Positions 33,603-41,241 of a stretch of DNA of 64,000 nucleotides are shown here, in pieces. This DNA comes from Antrihabitans auranticaus (GTDB taxonomy: Bacteria; Actinomycetota; Actinomycetes; Mycobacteriales; Mycobacteriaceae). The number at the start of each line of letters is the position of its first letter. Position 1 is the stretch's first letter. The position numbers and the translations under genes were made by a program. The stretch spans positions 62,001 through 126,000 of the forward strand of contig NZ_JAEMNW010000008.1 in NCBI RefSeq assembly GCF_016481275.1, read 5' to 3'. The notes under the pieces are model-generated. The model was given only the letters and a program-made list of their open reading frames with translations. It was not told the origin of the DNA and did no database searches.

Positions 33603-34033
33603 ACGGAAAGGCGCCGATGAAAAAGCGCACATTGCAGACACTCGCGCAGGCGGGTCTGGGTGCCGTCCTTGCCGGCGCGGGCGTCGGGCACCTGACGGTC
33701 TTGCGTGAGGAGTTCCAAGCGCAAGTGCCGCCGTGGGTACCGCTCGATGCGGACTTCGTGGTGCTCGCGTCGGGTGCGGTCGAGATCGGTCTGGGTGGAG
33801 CCTTGCTTCTAGCGTGGCGGCAGCCGGGCCGGGCTGCTGTGGGTGCCGCCACTGCAGCATTCTTCGTGGCGATCTTCCCCGGCAACATCGCTCAATTCGT
33901 AGAGCACAGAGACGCTTTCGGGCTCGATACCGACCTCGCCCGCGGCGCACGCCTGTTGTTCCAGCCCGTCCTCGTGGCGTGGGCGCTTCTCGCCACGGAC
34001 GCATGGCAGGTCGGCAAGAGGTTGCGGCGATGA
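33599..34033 (+). CDS. DoxX-like membrane protein
   Basis: A 144-residue membrane protein with four hydrophobic helices, beginning LAQAGLGAVLAGAGVGHLTV and including VEIGLGGALLLAW and AAVGAATAAFFVAIFPGNIAQF. The segment PGNIAQFVEHRDAFGLDTD is typical of the DoxX/MauE-like group found near flavin oxidoreductases. GTG at 33599 overlaps the TetR stop; ATG at 33617 is an alternative. It may pass electrons or sense redox state; this is inferred. Confidence 0.75.
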   Translation: MNGKAPMKKRTLQTLAQAGLGAVLAGAGVGHLTVLREEFQAQVPPWVPLDADFVVLASGAVEIGLGGALLLAWRQPGRAAVGAATAAFFVAIFPGNIAQFVEHRDAFGLDTDLARGARLLFQPVLVAWALLATDAWQVGKRLRR

Positions 34034-35421
34034 CTGCGGCCGAGCCTGCACACATCGTCGTTGTCGGCGCAGGCCTCGCCGGTTTGTCCTCGGCCGTGTG
34101 GCTCGCCGAGGCGGGTCATCGGGTCACCTTGGTAGAGAAGCGTGGACAGCTCGGTGGCAGGACGTTCTCCCGCCGGATCCGCCACATCGGGCCTCAGGGT
34201 GAACTCGTCGACAACGGGCAGCACCTCTTCGCCGGGTTCTACTCCGGGTTGCGCTCCTACATCAGTACTTTGGGCACGGCAGAGCATGTGCTCTGGGAAC
34301 CGCCGCCCTTCGCCATCAGAACGCGCGAGCACGGATTGCTCTCGTCGCAACGGCTGACCGAGAGGTTCGGTCGATTGGGGAGGCTCGCGGCGCCGTTCTG
34401 GTTTGCAGCACTCCCATTGCCATGGCGCGATCGACCGGCGGCCTGGCGGGCACTTGCAAAACTCGGTGCTGCTGTGGCGAATCCGTCGATCGAGTTGGAC
34501 GACATCACGATCGACGAGTTCTACCGGCGGATCGGCGCACCGGAATCGTTGCGCCGCTTGACGCTCGATCAGTTCGCCATCGGCATCGTCAACGAGAAGA
34601 CAGAAAACGCGTCGGCGTATACCTTCCTGCGAACAGTGCACGAAGGTGCGCGGCGCGGAAAGGGACTCGGCTTCGCTGATGCGGGCTGGCCACGTGTACC
34701 GATCGATGATCGTTTTGTCGCTCCCGCTGAAAAGTTCCTCGCCGATCATGGGGCAGAAGTGATCTCGGGCCAAGCTCTGACCGGGCTCGAACTCGACGGT
34801 TTTCGCGTGAGCAGCCTGACTCTCGCGGACGGGACTCGGCTCGAGCCCGACGCAGTAGTTCTTGCGCTCACGCCGTGGGCACTGAGCAAGTTGCTCGATG
34901 AGACACCACTCGGTTCGGTCGGCTTCTTCGATCCGGCGCGGCAGATTACCGCAGCGCCGATCAGCTCGGTATACGTCTGGCTCGACCGGCATCTGGGCAA
35001 CGAGTGCGTCGCTGAAAACCTGCGGGACTGCATGGTGGAGTGGGTTTTTCACACGTCGGGCATGCACGGCGAAGTGACGGAGGCCGGGCACTGCTACTCG
35101 CTGGCAGTGAGTGCGTCGTGGGACGTGGTGGGTTTACGTAAGGAGGAGTTCGTGGAACAGGCGATGGCATCGCTTCGCTTGCACTATCCGGCTGCGCGAG
35201 ATGCAAAGGTATTGCACACGCACGTCATTCACCAGCCGCGAGCGACGTTCTCGGCACGGCCCGGATTCGAGCGCATGCGACTACCGCAGCGGACGCCGAT
35301 CGACAACCTGGTCCTCGCGGGCGACTGGACCCGCACAGACCTGTGTTCGACGATGGAAGGCGCCGTGGAGAGTGCCCGCCGCGCGATCGCCGTCCTCGAT
35401 TCTCGGCTGGTGCGGTCATGA
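34030..35421 (+). CDS. FAD-dependent amine oxidase/HpnE-like oxidoreductase
   Basis: A 463-residue flavoprotein of the phytoene desaturase/amine oxidase superfamily. FAD motif VVVGAGLAGLSSAVWLAEAG with VEKRGQLGGRTFS (GGR box) and the C-terminal ATG-like box NLVLAGDWTRTDLCSTMEGA. The pattern NGQHLFAGFY matches squalene-associated dehydroxylases (HpnE) and related isoprenoid enzymes. No HpnC/HpnD or squalene synthase is adjacent, so a hydroxysqualene role is not supported by context. Coupled by ATGA on both sides. Confidence 0.82.
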   Translation: MTAAEPAHIVVVGAGLAGLSSAVWLAEAGHRVTLVEKRGQLGGRTFSRRIRHIGPQGELVDNGQHLFAGFYSGLRSYISTLGTAEHVLWEPPPFAIRTREHGLLSSQRLTERFGRLGRLAAPFWFAALPLPWRDRPAAWRALAKLGAAVANPSIELDDITIDEFYRRIGAPESLRRLTLDQFAIGIVNEKTENASAYTFLRTVHEGARRGKGLGFADAGWPRVPIDDRFVAPAEKFLADHGAEVISGQALTGLELDGFRVSSLTLADGTRLEPDAVVLALTPWALSKLLDETPLGSVGFFDPARQITAAPISSVYVWLDRHLGNECVAENLRDCMVEWVFHTSGMHGEVTEAGHCYSLAVSASWDVVGLRKEEFVEQAMASLRLHYPAARDAKVLHTHVIHQPRATFSARPGFERMRLPQRTPIDNLVLAGDWTRTDLCSTMEGAVESARRAIAVLDSRLVRS

Positions 35422-36509
35422 CCGCCCGCATCGTGGTCTTCGGCGCGACCGGCTACACGGGCGACCTCACGGCGCGCGCACTCGTCCGCCTCGGCGCATC
35501 CCCCGTGCTGGTGGCGCGGCGCGCCGATCGGGTTGCGACGCTGGCGGCCGAGCTCGGTGGCCTCGAGACCGCGGTGGCGGACGCGGCTGACCCGGCATCT
35601 GTGGCGGCCGTCGTGCGGCGCGGCGATGTTCTAGTGAGCACCGTGGGTCCGTTCCTGAAGTACGGCGAGCCCGCGGTGTGTGCCGCTGCGGAGGTCGGCG
35701 CGCACTACTTCGACTCGACCGGCGAGGGTCCGTTCATCCGGGATGTCTTCGAACGTTTCGGTCCCCTCGCAGCAACAACCAGGTCCGCGCTCGTTCCGGC
35801 ATTCGGCTTCGACTTTGTGCCTGGTGCTCTGGCCGGCGGCCTGGCCCTGCGAAAGGCCGGTCCGGACGCGACGAGTGTCGACGTCGGCTACTTCGTCTCT
35901 CAGTTCGGCACCAGCGGAGGAACACGTGCCTCTGTAGTTGGAGTGCTGCTCGAAGAGGGCTTCGCTTTTCGGGACGGACGGGTCAGCAACGAGCGGGCGG
36001 GCCGAAGGACTCGTAGCTTCACCGTTCGCGGGCGGGATCTGCACGCGGTGTCCGTCCCGGGCGCCGAACACTTCACGCTTCCAGAAATTCACCCGACGCT
36101 TCGCGAGGTCGGCAGCTTCCTCGGGGCACCGCCGGTGTTGGCGCGCGGGATGGCAGCGAGCACGATCCTCACGGCACCGGTCCGGCGGATTGCACCACTC
36201 AAAGCGTTGGCGAGTGCGGTCGCGGGCAGACTCGTTCCAGGCTCGACCGGCGGACCTTCGGCAGAGCAGCGGGCCCGAGCGAGCGTCACGGTCGTTGCCG
36301 AAGCGATCTCGGCGTCCGGCGAGCCGCTCGCCACCGTGACGCTCACTGGGCCCGACCCGTACGACTTCACCGCCGACGCACTCGCGTGGGGAGCGACGAC
36401 CGCGGCCGATGGACGATTGCACGGTGTCGGTGCGCGCGGACCGGTCAGCGCGTTCGGTCTCGACGAACTAGCCGCAGGTTGTGCGGCGATAGGCCTTCGC
36501 GAGGTCTGA
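35418..36509 (+). CDS. Saccharopine dehydrogenase-like/trans-enoyl reductase family protein
   Basis: A 363-residue protein with an N-terminal NADP-binding domain (IVVFGATGYTGDLTARALVR) and the family segments VLVSTVGPFLKYGEPAVCAA and HYFDSTGEGPFIRDVF. This group includes the mycobacterial trans-acting enoyl reductase Rv2953 and saccharopine dehydrogenase-like lipid enzymes. Last gene of the TetR operon; ATG overlaps the FAD enzyme stop. Together the operon could modify an isoprenoid or polyketide lipid, but no substrate is evident. Confidence 0.84.
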   Translation: MTARIVVFGATGYTGDLTARALVRLGASPVLVARRADRVATLAAELGGLETAVADAADPASVAAVVRRGDVLVSTVGPFLKYGEPAVCAAAEVGAHYFDSTGEGPFIRDVFERFGPLAATTRSALVPAFGFDFVPGALAGGLALRKAGPDATSVDVGYFVSQFGTSGGTRASVVGVLLEEGFAFRDGRVSNERAGRRTRSFTVRGRDLHAVSVPGAEHFTLPEIHPTLREVGSFLGAPPVLARGMAASTILTAPVRRIAPLKALASAVAGRLVPGSTGGPSAEQRARASVTVVAEAISASGEPLATVTLTGPDPYDFTADALAWGATTAADGRLHGVGARGPVSAFGLDELAAGCAAIGLREV

Positions 36510-36535
36510 CGGTCAACACCAGGCTCCGCAGATCG

Positions 36536-37138
36536 TCAGTAGTTCCCGGCCATCTGCGCGTAGCCGACGAGTTCGTTCTGGCTTTCCTGAGACAGCTTCC
36601 ACGTTCCGTCGACGTTCTTCCAGGTGAGCGGGATCGGGAAGCACTGACCGAGGCAGCTCTGCAAGGTCGCCGAGAGGACGTCACCGGACACGCTGACCGG
36701 TCCGCCCACGGACCACGAATAACCGGGAAGCAGCGCGATCCGGTCACGAACGACTGTGATCGACGACGCATCGCCCGACTCGAGTTCGTTAGCCGAGCCG
36801 TTCAGGGCCGACTGCAGTTTGCCCTGCAGTTCACCCTCCGACGGGACCGGCGGAGCGAGCGCCTCGGGAGTCGTCGTCTCCTCGGTGGTCGTCGTGGTAG
36901 TCGTAGTTGTGGTTGTTGTTGTCGTCGGCTCGGTCGTGGTGCTTTCCGGCATAGTCGTCGCCGGTGCGGATGGCTGCGCAGACGACGCCGACGCGGACGT
37001 GGTGGTCGACGATGAGGCGACAACAGCAGATGTCGTCGATGGCGAAGGGGAGTCGCTGCTGTCGTCGCCACAGCCAGCCAGAATCAACAAGCTGGCTGCT
37101 GCGATCGCGCCCGCAGTGCGTGTCCGTAACTTAGTCAT
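36536..37138 (-). CDS. Thr-rich linker lipoprotein under a probable iron box
   Basis: A 200-residue lipoprotein. The signal ends at LLILAGC (lipid Cys about 23). Residues about 25-92 are a Ser/Thr/Pro-rich, probably O-mannosylated linker with a run of 14 threonines. The C-terminal ~105 residues form a small globular domain (GELQGKLQSALNGSANELES, then a CLGQC pair and LTWKNVDGTWKLS). That domain resembles the MTB12-like low-molecular-weight antigen C-terminal domain in layout. A 19-bp DtxR/IdeR-like site overlaps the start codon, so iron repression is likely. Confidence 0.75.
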   Translation of the reverse strand: MTKLRTRTAGAIAAASLLILAGCGDDSSDSPSPSTTSAVVASSSTTTSASASSAQPSAPATTMPESTTTEPTTTTTTTTTTTTTTEETTTPEALAPPVPSEGELQGKLQSALNGSANELESGDASSITVVRDRIALLPGYSWSVGGPVSVSGDVLSATLQSCLGQCFPIPLTWKNVDGTWKLSQESQNELVGYAQMAGNY

Positions 37139-37156
37139 GCGCTTAGGCTAACCTAA
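37138..37156 (-). promoter_or_regulatory. DtxR/IdeR-type iron box over the lipoprotein start
   Basis: Read leftward, TTAGGTTAGCCTAAGCGCA matches the actinobacterial iron-box consensus TTAGGTTAGSCTAACCTWA at 16 of 19 positions; the core TTAGGTTAGCCTAA is perfect. The site ends on the A of the lipoprotein ATG, where an iron-loaded repressor would block initiation. The operator overlaps the position where a ribosome binding site should be, so the transcript may be leaderless or the true start may differ. Confidence 0.7.
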
Positions 37157-37188
37157 GCCACGCTTCGGACAGGCTTTGCCTGGGAGTG

Positions 37189-37359
37189 TCAGTCACCACC
37201 TCCGCCACATCCGCCGCCGCAGCTGCCGCTGTCGCCGCCGGCGCTGTCACCGAGGAACCCGGCGTCCCAGTAGCTGCGGTGCCGGGAGTTTCCCCGCACA
37301 GCCGCGAACAACGCGAAGGCCAAAAGTCCTACGACGACTACAAACACCACAACGTCCAT
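37189..37359 (-). CDS. Small single-span membrane protein with Gly/Cys-rich tail
   Basis: A 56-residue protein: one hydrophobic helix (about 2-21, VVVFVVVVGLLAFALFAAV), a basic patch RGNSRHRSYW and a tail GGDSGSCGGGCGGGGD. AGAAGG is 7 bp before ATG 37359. Gly-Cys tails of this type occur in many small bacterial membrane proteins of unknown role. It is divergent to the AraC gene (73 bp). Confidence 0.6.
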   Translation of the reverse strand: MDVVVFVVVVGLLAFALFAAVRGNSRHRSYWDAGFLGDSAGGDSGSCGGGCGGGGD

Positions 37360-37432
37360 CTCGCACCTTCTCCGTTCGAACTTTGGAGTGGAATATGACG
37401 CGCGAGCAGGAGCGTTAACGCACGATTGTTGT

Positions 37433-38302
37433 ATGCAACGCCGGGCGCGTACAGCGAGCGGCCGATCCGAGACCGCAGCCTGGGAGTCGGTGACCGCACA
37501 GCCTGCTCCTGCTTTGGCACGGGTCGTTACGTCGTACGCCGAATTCCGGGAAAATTCGACGACGCCGGTCGACCGCGCCGAGGTCGCCAATTCCGGGGCG
37601 GTTCTGATCGTCGAATTCGACGATCCCCTGCTTGTGTCGGACGTCGCGGAACATGACCGCCCACGCCTGTGGCAGTCTTTCGCTGCTGGAATCGGTCAGG
37701 CTCCTACGGCGACGTTGCATGCCGGTTCCCAGCACTGCGTCGAGGTCAGGCTGACGCCACTCGCGGTTTTTTCGATGACCGGTATGTCGATGCACGAACT
37801 GAGCGATCGCGTTGTGGGACTCGAGGATCTGTTCGGCCGCACCGGCCGCGACCTGCCGGAACATCTTGCCGCGGAGACCGATTGGGACGGACGGTTCGGT
37901 GTCCTCGACGGCGTGTTTGCGCGGTTGGCGGATGCGGGTTCGGCGCCCGATCCTGAGGTGGGGTACGCCTGGAATACGTTGCGCCGCACCGAGGGTCGGG
38001 CGGTGATCGGTGACCTTCTCGTCGAGACCGGCTGGAGCCGTGCGAGATTGGCTTCGCGATTTCGGGAACAGGTCGGCGTGACGCCGAAGGCGATGGCGAG
38101 ATTATTGCGCTTCGAGCGCGCGGTGCGACTGATGACGGAACCGGGCCATCGCTCACTCGCGTCGATCGCACTGTCGTGCGCCTACTACGACCAAGCCCAC
38201 TTCAACCGCGACTTTCGGTCGTTCGCGGGGTGCAGCCCAACTGAATGGATCGCTGCGCGCTACACGGACCTGCCGGGTAACAGGGTGCCGAGTACTGAGT
38301 GA
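37433..38302 (+). CDS. AraC family transcriptional regulator
   Basis: A 289-residue regulator. The N-terminal ~150 residues are a ligand-binding domain. The C-terminal AraC HTH pair (about 180-285) reads VGDLLVETGWSRARLASRFR, GVTPKAMARLLRFERAVRL and SIALSCAYYDQAHFNRDFRS. ATG at 37433 is chosen; GTG at 37388 would add 15 residues. It lies 75 bp upstream of the VOC-family gene on the same strand and may control it. Confidence 0.9.
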   Translation: MQRRARTASGRSETAAWESVTAQPAPALARVVTSYAEFRENSTTPVDRAEVANSGAVLIVEFDDPLLVSDVAEHDRPRLWQSFAAGIGQAPTATLHAGSQHCVEVRLTPLAVFSMTGMSMHELSDRVVGLEDLFGRTGRDLPEHLAAETDWDGRFGVLDGVFARLADAGSAPDPEVGYAWNTLRRTEGRAVIGDLLVETGWSRARLASRFREQVGVTPKAMARLLRFERAVRLMTEPGHRSLASIALSCAYYDQAHFNRDFRSFAGCSPTEWIAARYTDLPGNRVPSTE

Positions 38303-38377
38303 ACATTTGTCCAAGACGCAGCCGCCGATCCGCACCTAATGTTCGTTCAGCAACAGCGGTCGGCGATGGAGGAACAA

Positions 38378-38737
38378 ATGCCTGGGCAACCCACATTTTT
38401 CGAGATCGGCGTTCCTGACGCTGTTCGGGCGCAGAAGTTCTACACGCAGTTACTCGGCTGGACTCCGCATGCGATGGGCGACCGCGGCCAGGCATGGCTG
38501 GAAACGGGCGGCGTCCGGGGTGGACTGCATGACGACGACGAAGACCGCCGGATCGACATCTTCTTCGAAGTAGTCGATATCGATGCCGCGGTCGCCGCCG
38601 TTCGGCAACTCGGCGGCGACGCGCAGGATCCCGGACCTGACGAACCCGGCTTCGGCAGATTCGCATTCTGCCGCGACGATCAGGGTGTGCGGTTCGGCTT
38701 GCGCCAATCGAGCGGGGCTGCCGGCCGACCAGGGTAG
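38378..38737 (+). CDS. VOC-superfamily (glyoxalase-like) protein
   Basis: A 119-residue single-module VOC protein with two beta-alpha-beta-beta-beta units: FFEIGVPDAVRAQKFYTQLL followed by WTPHAMG, and IDIFFEVVDIDAAVAAVRQLG, ending FGRFAFCRDDQGVRFGL. ATG at 38378 is preceded by GGAGGAACAA. Few of the classical metal-binding residues are obvious, so it may be a binding or resistance protein rather than an enzyme. Its last 58 bp overlap the remnant rubredoxin reductase frame on the other strand. Confidence 0.82.
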   Translation: MPGQPTFFEIGVPDAVRAQKFYTQLLGWTPHAMGDRGQAWLETGGVRGGLHDDDEDRRIDIFFEVVDIDAAVAAVRQLGGDAQDPGPDEPGFGRFAFCRDDQGVRFGLRQSSGAAGRPG

Positions 38738-38838
38738 ATGTCCGTCACCTGCGCATCGGTGTAGCCGTCGGCCCGCAGTTGCTGGGCAGCCGTCGCGCCG
38801 GTCACTCCCGTGCCGACGATGACGATGTTGTCGCTCAT
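38680..38838 (-). pseudogene. rubB: Truncated rubredoxin reductase (N-terminal fragment)
   Basis: A 52-codon frame. Its first ~30 residues, MSDNIVIVGTGVTGATAAQQ followed by LRADGY, are a complete FAD-binding beta-alpha-beta start with GTGVTG as the dinucleotide motif, as in rubredoxin/ferredoxin reductases of alk clusters. After that the sequence is unrelated and ends within the convergent VOC gene. A normal RubB has about 400 residues, so nearly the whole enzyme is missing. Its ATG overlaps the rubredoxin stop (ATGA), preserving the ancestral coupling. A rearrangement joining the VOC region is the likely cause. Confidence 0.7.
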
Positions 38839-39011
38839 ATCGGGGCACTTTCGATCATCGCGAAGTCGAGCTTCTCGCGAACTCCGCAATCCGGGCAGCA
38901 CCAGCTGTCGGGGATCTGCGACCATGCGGTGCCTGGTGGGAAACCTTCGCGCTGAGCGCCGACCTCCTCGGCGTAGATGTAGTGGCAGACGGGGCAGCGG
39001 TAGGCGGCCAT
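38835..39011 (-). CDS. rubA: Rubredoxin, AlkG2/RubA2-like
   Basis: A 58-residue rubredoxin: CPVCHYIY and CCPDCGVREK provide the Cys4 iron site. The pattern GFPPGTAWSQIPDSWCCPDC is like the electron-transferring (AlkG2/RubA2-type) rubredoxins, which carry electrons from a reductase to AlkB. ATG at 39011 overlaps the alkB stop. The reductase gene that normally follows is only a fragment here, so electrons must come from elsewhere if the system works. Confidence 0.92.
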   Translation of the reverse strand: MAAYRCPVCHYIYAEEVGAQREGFPPGTAWSQIPDSWCCPDCGVREKLDFAMIESAPI

Positions 39012-40234
39012 CACTTCGCTCCGTAGCGGGCGAGGATCTTGGCACGCTTGCTCGGCTGGATGTTGACCAGCGTGATGTCGCCGTCGAAGTGGTCGAGCAC
39101 TCGGTGGTCCATCACCTTGCGCCACAGCGGAGGGAAGTAGGCGATTCCGATCATGCTTGCGTAGCCGCTCGGCAGGTTCGGCGCTTCGGCCATGCTGCGC
39201 AGGGTCTGGTACCGACGCGTCGGGTTGGCGTGGTGATCGCTGTGCCGTTGCAGGTGGTAGAGGAACAGGTTGGTGACGATGTGGTCGGAGTTCCAGCTGT
39301 GTGCGGGCGTGCAGCGCTCGTAGCGACCGGATGCGGTCTTCTGCCGCAGCAGCCCGTAGTGCTCGAGGTAGTTCACCGTCTCCAGCAGTGAGAACCCGTA
39401 GACGGCCTGAAGCAAGAGGAACGGCAGGACGATCGGTCCGAAGACTGCGGCCAACACACCGAACAGAGCGATCGACATCAACCAGGCATTGAGCACGTCG
39501 TTATGAATTGTCCACGGGCTCTTGCCGAGTCGCTTCAGCCGAGTCTTCTCCAGCTCCCATGACGAACGGAAACTGCCGGACACGCTGCGTGGCAGGAAGG
39601 TCCAGAACGACTCGCCGAAGCGCGAGCTGGCGGGGTCCTCGGGAGTCGCGACGCGAACGTGATGGCCGCGGTTGTGCTCGATGTAGAAGTGGCCGTAAAC
39701 AGTCTGCGCAAGTGTGATCTTCGACAACCAGCGCTCGAGCTCGTCCTTCTTGTGTCCCAGTTCGTGCGCGGTATTGATGCCGATACCGCCCATGACGCCG
39801 ATCGTCAGCGCGAGGCCGATCTTGGAGATCAGTCCGAGGCCGTTGTCGAGTCCTAACCAGTCGACAGCGGAGGCCGACCACAGGTAGCAGGCGAACACGA
39901 GGCTCGCGAGCTGCAGCGGAATGAACGCGTAGGTGCAGTAGCGGTAGTACTTGTCGTTCTCGAGTTGTTCCATGACTTCGTCCGGCGGATTCTGGCCGTC
40001 GGGACCGAAGAAGACGTCCAGTATCGGGAGCAAGACGTAGAGCAGGAGCGGGCCGATCCACCAGAAGGCCGGGGAGACCTGGGTCCAGCCGATCTCGTTG
40101 AAGCCCCACACCAGGGCTGCGCCGACGAATACCCAGGTCGGGGCGACCAGGCCCAGCAACCACAGGTAACGCTTGCGGTCGCGCCAGGGTGGCGCCGAAA
40201 CCTGTTCGCTCGTCTCGATTTCTGCTGTCGTCAT
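39011..40234 (-). CDS. alkB: Alkane 1-monooxygenase
   Basis: A 407-residue membrane di-iron hydroxylase for medium-chain n-alkanes. Histidine boxes: HELGHK, EHNRGHH and LQRHSDHH, plus the AlkB signature NYLEHYGL. About six hydrophobic helices in the N-terminal two thirds. ATG at 40234 follows GGAGG. Length is normal. It is the first large gene of the leftward alk group and is preceded by a 45-residue membrane ORF. Transcription is probably controlled by the divergent TetR protein. Confidence 0.96.
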   Translation of the reverse strand: MTTAEIETSEQVSAPPWRDRKRYLWLLGLVAPTWVFVGAALVWGFNEIGWTQVSPAFWWIGPLLLYVLLPILDVFFGPDGQNPPDEVMEQLENDKYYRYCTYAFIPLQLASLVFACYLWSASAVDWLGLDNGLGLISKIGLALTIGVMGGIGINTAHELGHKKDELERWLSKITLAQTVYGHFYIEHNRGHHVRVATPEDPASSRFGESFWTFLPRSVSGSFRSSWELEKTRLKRLGKSPWTIHNDVLNAWLMSIALFGVLAAVFGPIVLPFLLLQAVYGFSLLETVNYLEHYGLLRQKTASGRYERCTPAHSWNSDHIVTNLFLYHLQRHSDHHANPTRRYQTLRSMAEAPNLPSGYASMIGIAYFPPLWRKVMDHRVLDHFDGDITLVNIQPSKRAKILARYGAK

Positions 40235-40284
40235 GATCTGACCTCCGTGTTGGATTTCTGACTGACCTTGTGGGAGTGGCTGTT

Positions 40285-40422
40285 TCACGCGAGCGCGTGC
40301 TTCGCGGGCCGAACTGAATTGCGCACCAGGTTGACGATCGCCGCGAACAGTCCGACCACCGGCGGGAGAGCGAGCGGTGCGAAGACGACGGCGTAGATCG
40401 AGAGGAGGACGAACAGTGCCAT
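40285..40422 (-). CDS. Small membrane ORF upstream of alkB, 45 aa
   Basis: A 45-residue protein too short for most callers: MALFVLLSIYAVVFAPLALP, a second hydrophobic part VVGLFAAIVNLV, then NSVRPAKHALA. An RBS-like GGAAGG is 6-11 bp before ATG 40422. It lies 50 bp upstream of alkB and directly downstream of the operator region, so it would be the first cistron of the alk transcript. No family recognised; it may stabilise AlkB in the membrane or act as a leader. Confidence 0.55.
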   Translation of the reverse strand: MALFVLLSIYAVVFAPLALPPVVGLFAAIVNLVRNSVRPAKHALA

Positions 40423-40460
40423 GGGAGGGCCTTCCGGGGGCGATTACACTTTGGGCTGTT

Positions 40461-40494
40461 GTGTATCAATTGAATACACTTTATGTAAAAGTGT
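40461..40494. promoter_or_regulatory. Two overlapping palindromes in the alk promoter
   Basis: GTGTAT-CAATTGA-ATACAC (40461-40479) and ACACTTT-ATGTA-AAAGTGT (40476-40494) are both perfect inverted repeats and share the ACAC block. A further TACACTTT lies at 40445-40452. They lie between the small alk ORF (leftward) and the tetR gene (rightward) in a locally AT-rich stretch, the typical place for a TetR-family operator. Confidence 0.7.
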
Positions 40495-40535
40495 CAATAC
40501 CTATTACAGAATGCTTCTTCATGTACGATGTGGCC

Positions 40536-41144
40536 ATGTCCGAGTCCGTGAGCTTCCAGGCCGAGATGCGTCAACTGCTGCGCGAGCGCGCGCTCGATGC
40601 TGCGCGCGAATTGACGGTCGCCGAAGCCTGGTCGGCGGTGAACATGTCGCGTGTGGCAGCAGATATCGGCGTCAGCCGGCCCGTTCTCTACAAGGAGTTC
40701 GCAGGTAAGCACGCACTCGCCGCCGCACTCGTCGAGCGCGAAACCGATCAGTTTCTGGACGGGATAGTCGGCTGCCTGAACGCGAATCCGGATGACCTCG
40801 TCGGCGGCTTAGCCGCTGCTGCCGAATACACGCTCCGCACCGGCGCCGACAACACTCTGATCAAGGTCATCCTTGCGGGTGAGCACGGACCCGACACCGG
40901 GCTCCTCCCGTTACTCGCCACCGATCCGGCGCCCGTGCTCGGGCGCGCGGTCGGCGCGCTCGTCGGGGCCGTCCGCACTCGGTATCCGGACTCGTCGTTC
41001 GGTGAGCTCACGCTGGAGTCCGCGATCGAAGCTTTCGTCCGCATCACTCTCAGCCATTTGATGCAGCCGCTAGGACCGATCGAGAATGCCACCGCGCAGA
41101 TACGACAAGTAGTCGCAGGGCTTTTCGACTCCGGGCAGCACTGA
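40536..41144 (+). CDS. TetR family regulator of the alk cluster
   Basis: A 202-residue TetR protein: HTH about 30-55 (NMSRVAADIGVSRPVLYKEF), then a helical ligand domain. ATG 40536 or 40521 (five residues longer) are both possible. It is divergent to alkB, the usual position of AlkU/AlkX-type repressors in Rhodococcus, Gordonia and Dietzia that respond to fatty acids produced from alkanes. The overlapping palindromes just upstream are its likely site and would give autoregulation. Confidence 0.87.
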   Translation: MSESVSFQAEMRQLLRERALDAARELTVAEAWSAVNMSRVAADIGVSRPVLYKEFAGKHALAAALVERETDQFLDGIVGCLNANPDDLVGGLAAAAEYTLRTGADNTLIKVILAGEHGPDTGLLPLLATDPAPVLGRAVGALVGAVRTRYPDSSFGELTLESAIEAFVRITLSHLMQPLGPIENATAQIRQVVAGLFDSGQH

Positions 41145-41241
41145 AGCGGCGTGCTTCGTTAGAAGTCCGTGTCCGCCGGGTACCCATGCAGAGCGGAGAG
41201 AACTCCGTTCTAGTACTCAGTCGAATGCAGTGGAGTGCAGC

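Noticed and set aside
38339-38377. Longer start for the VOC protein
   Set aside because: ATG 38378 has GGAGG at the right distance and begins exactly at the family's first strand.
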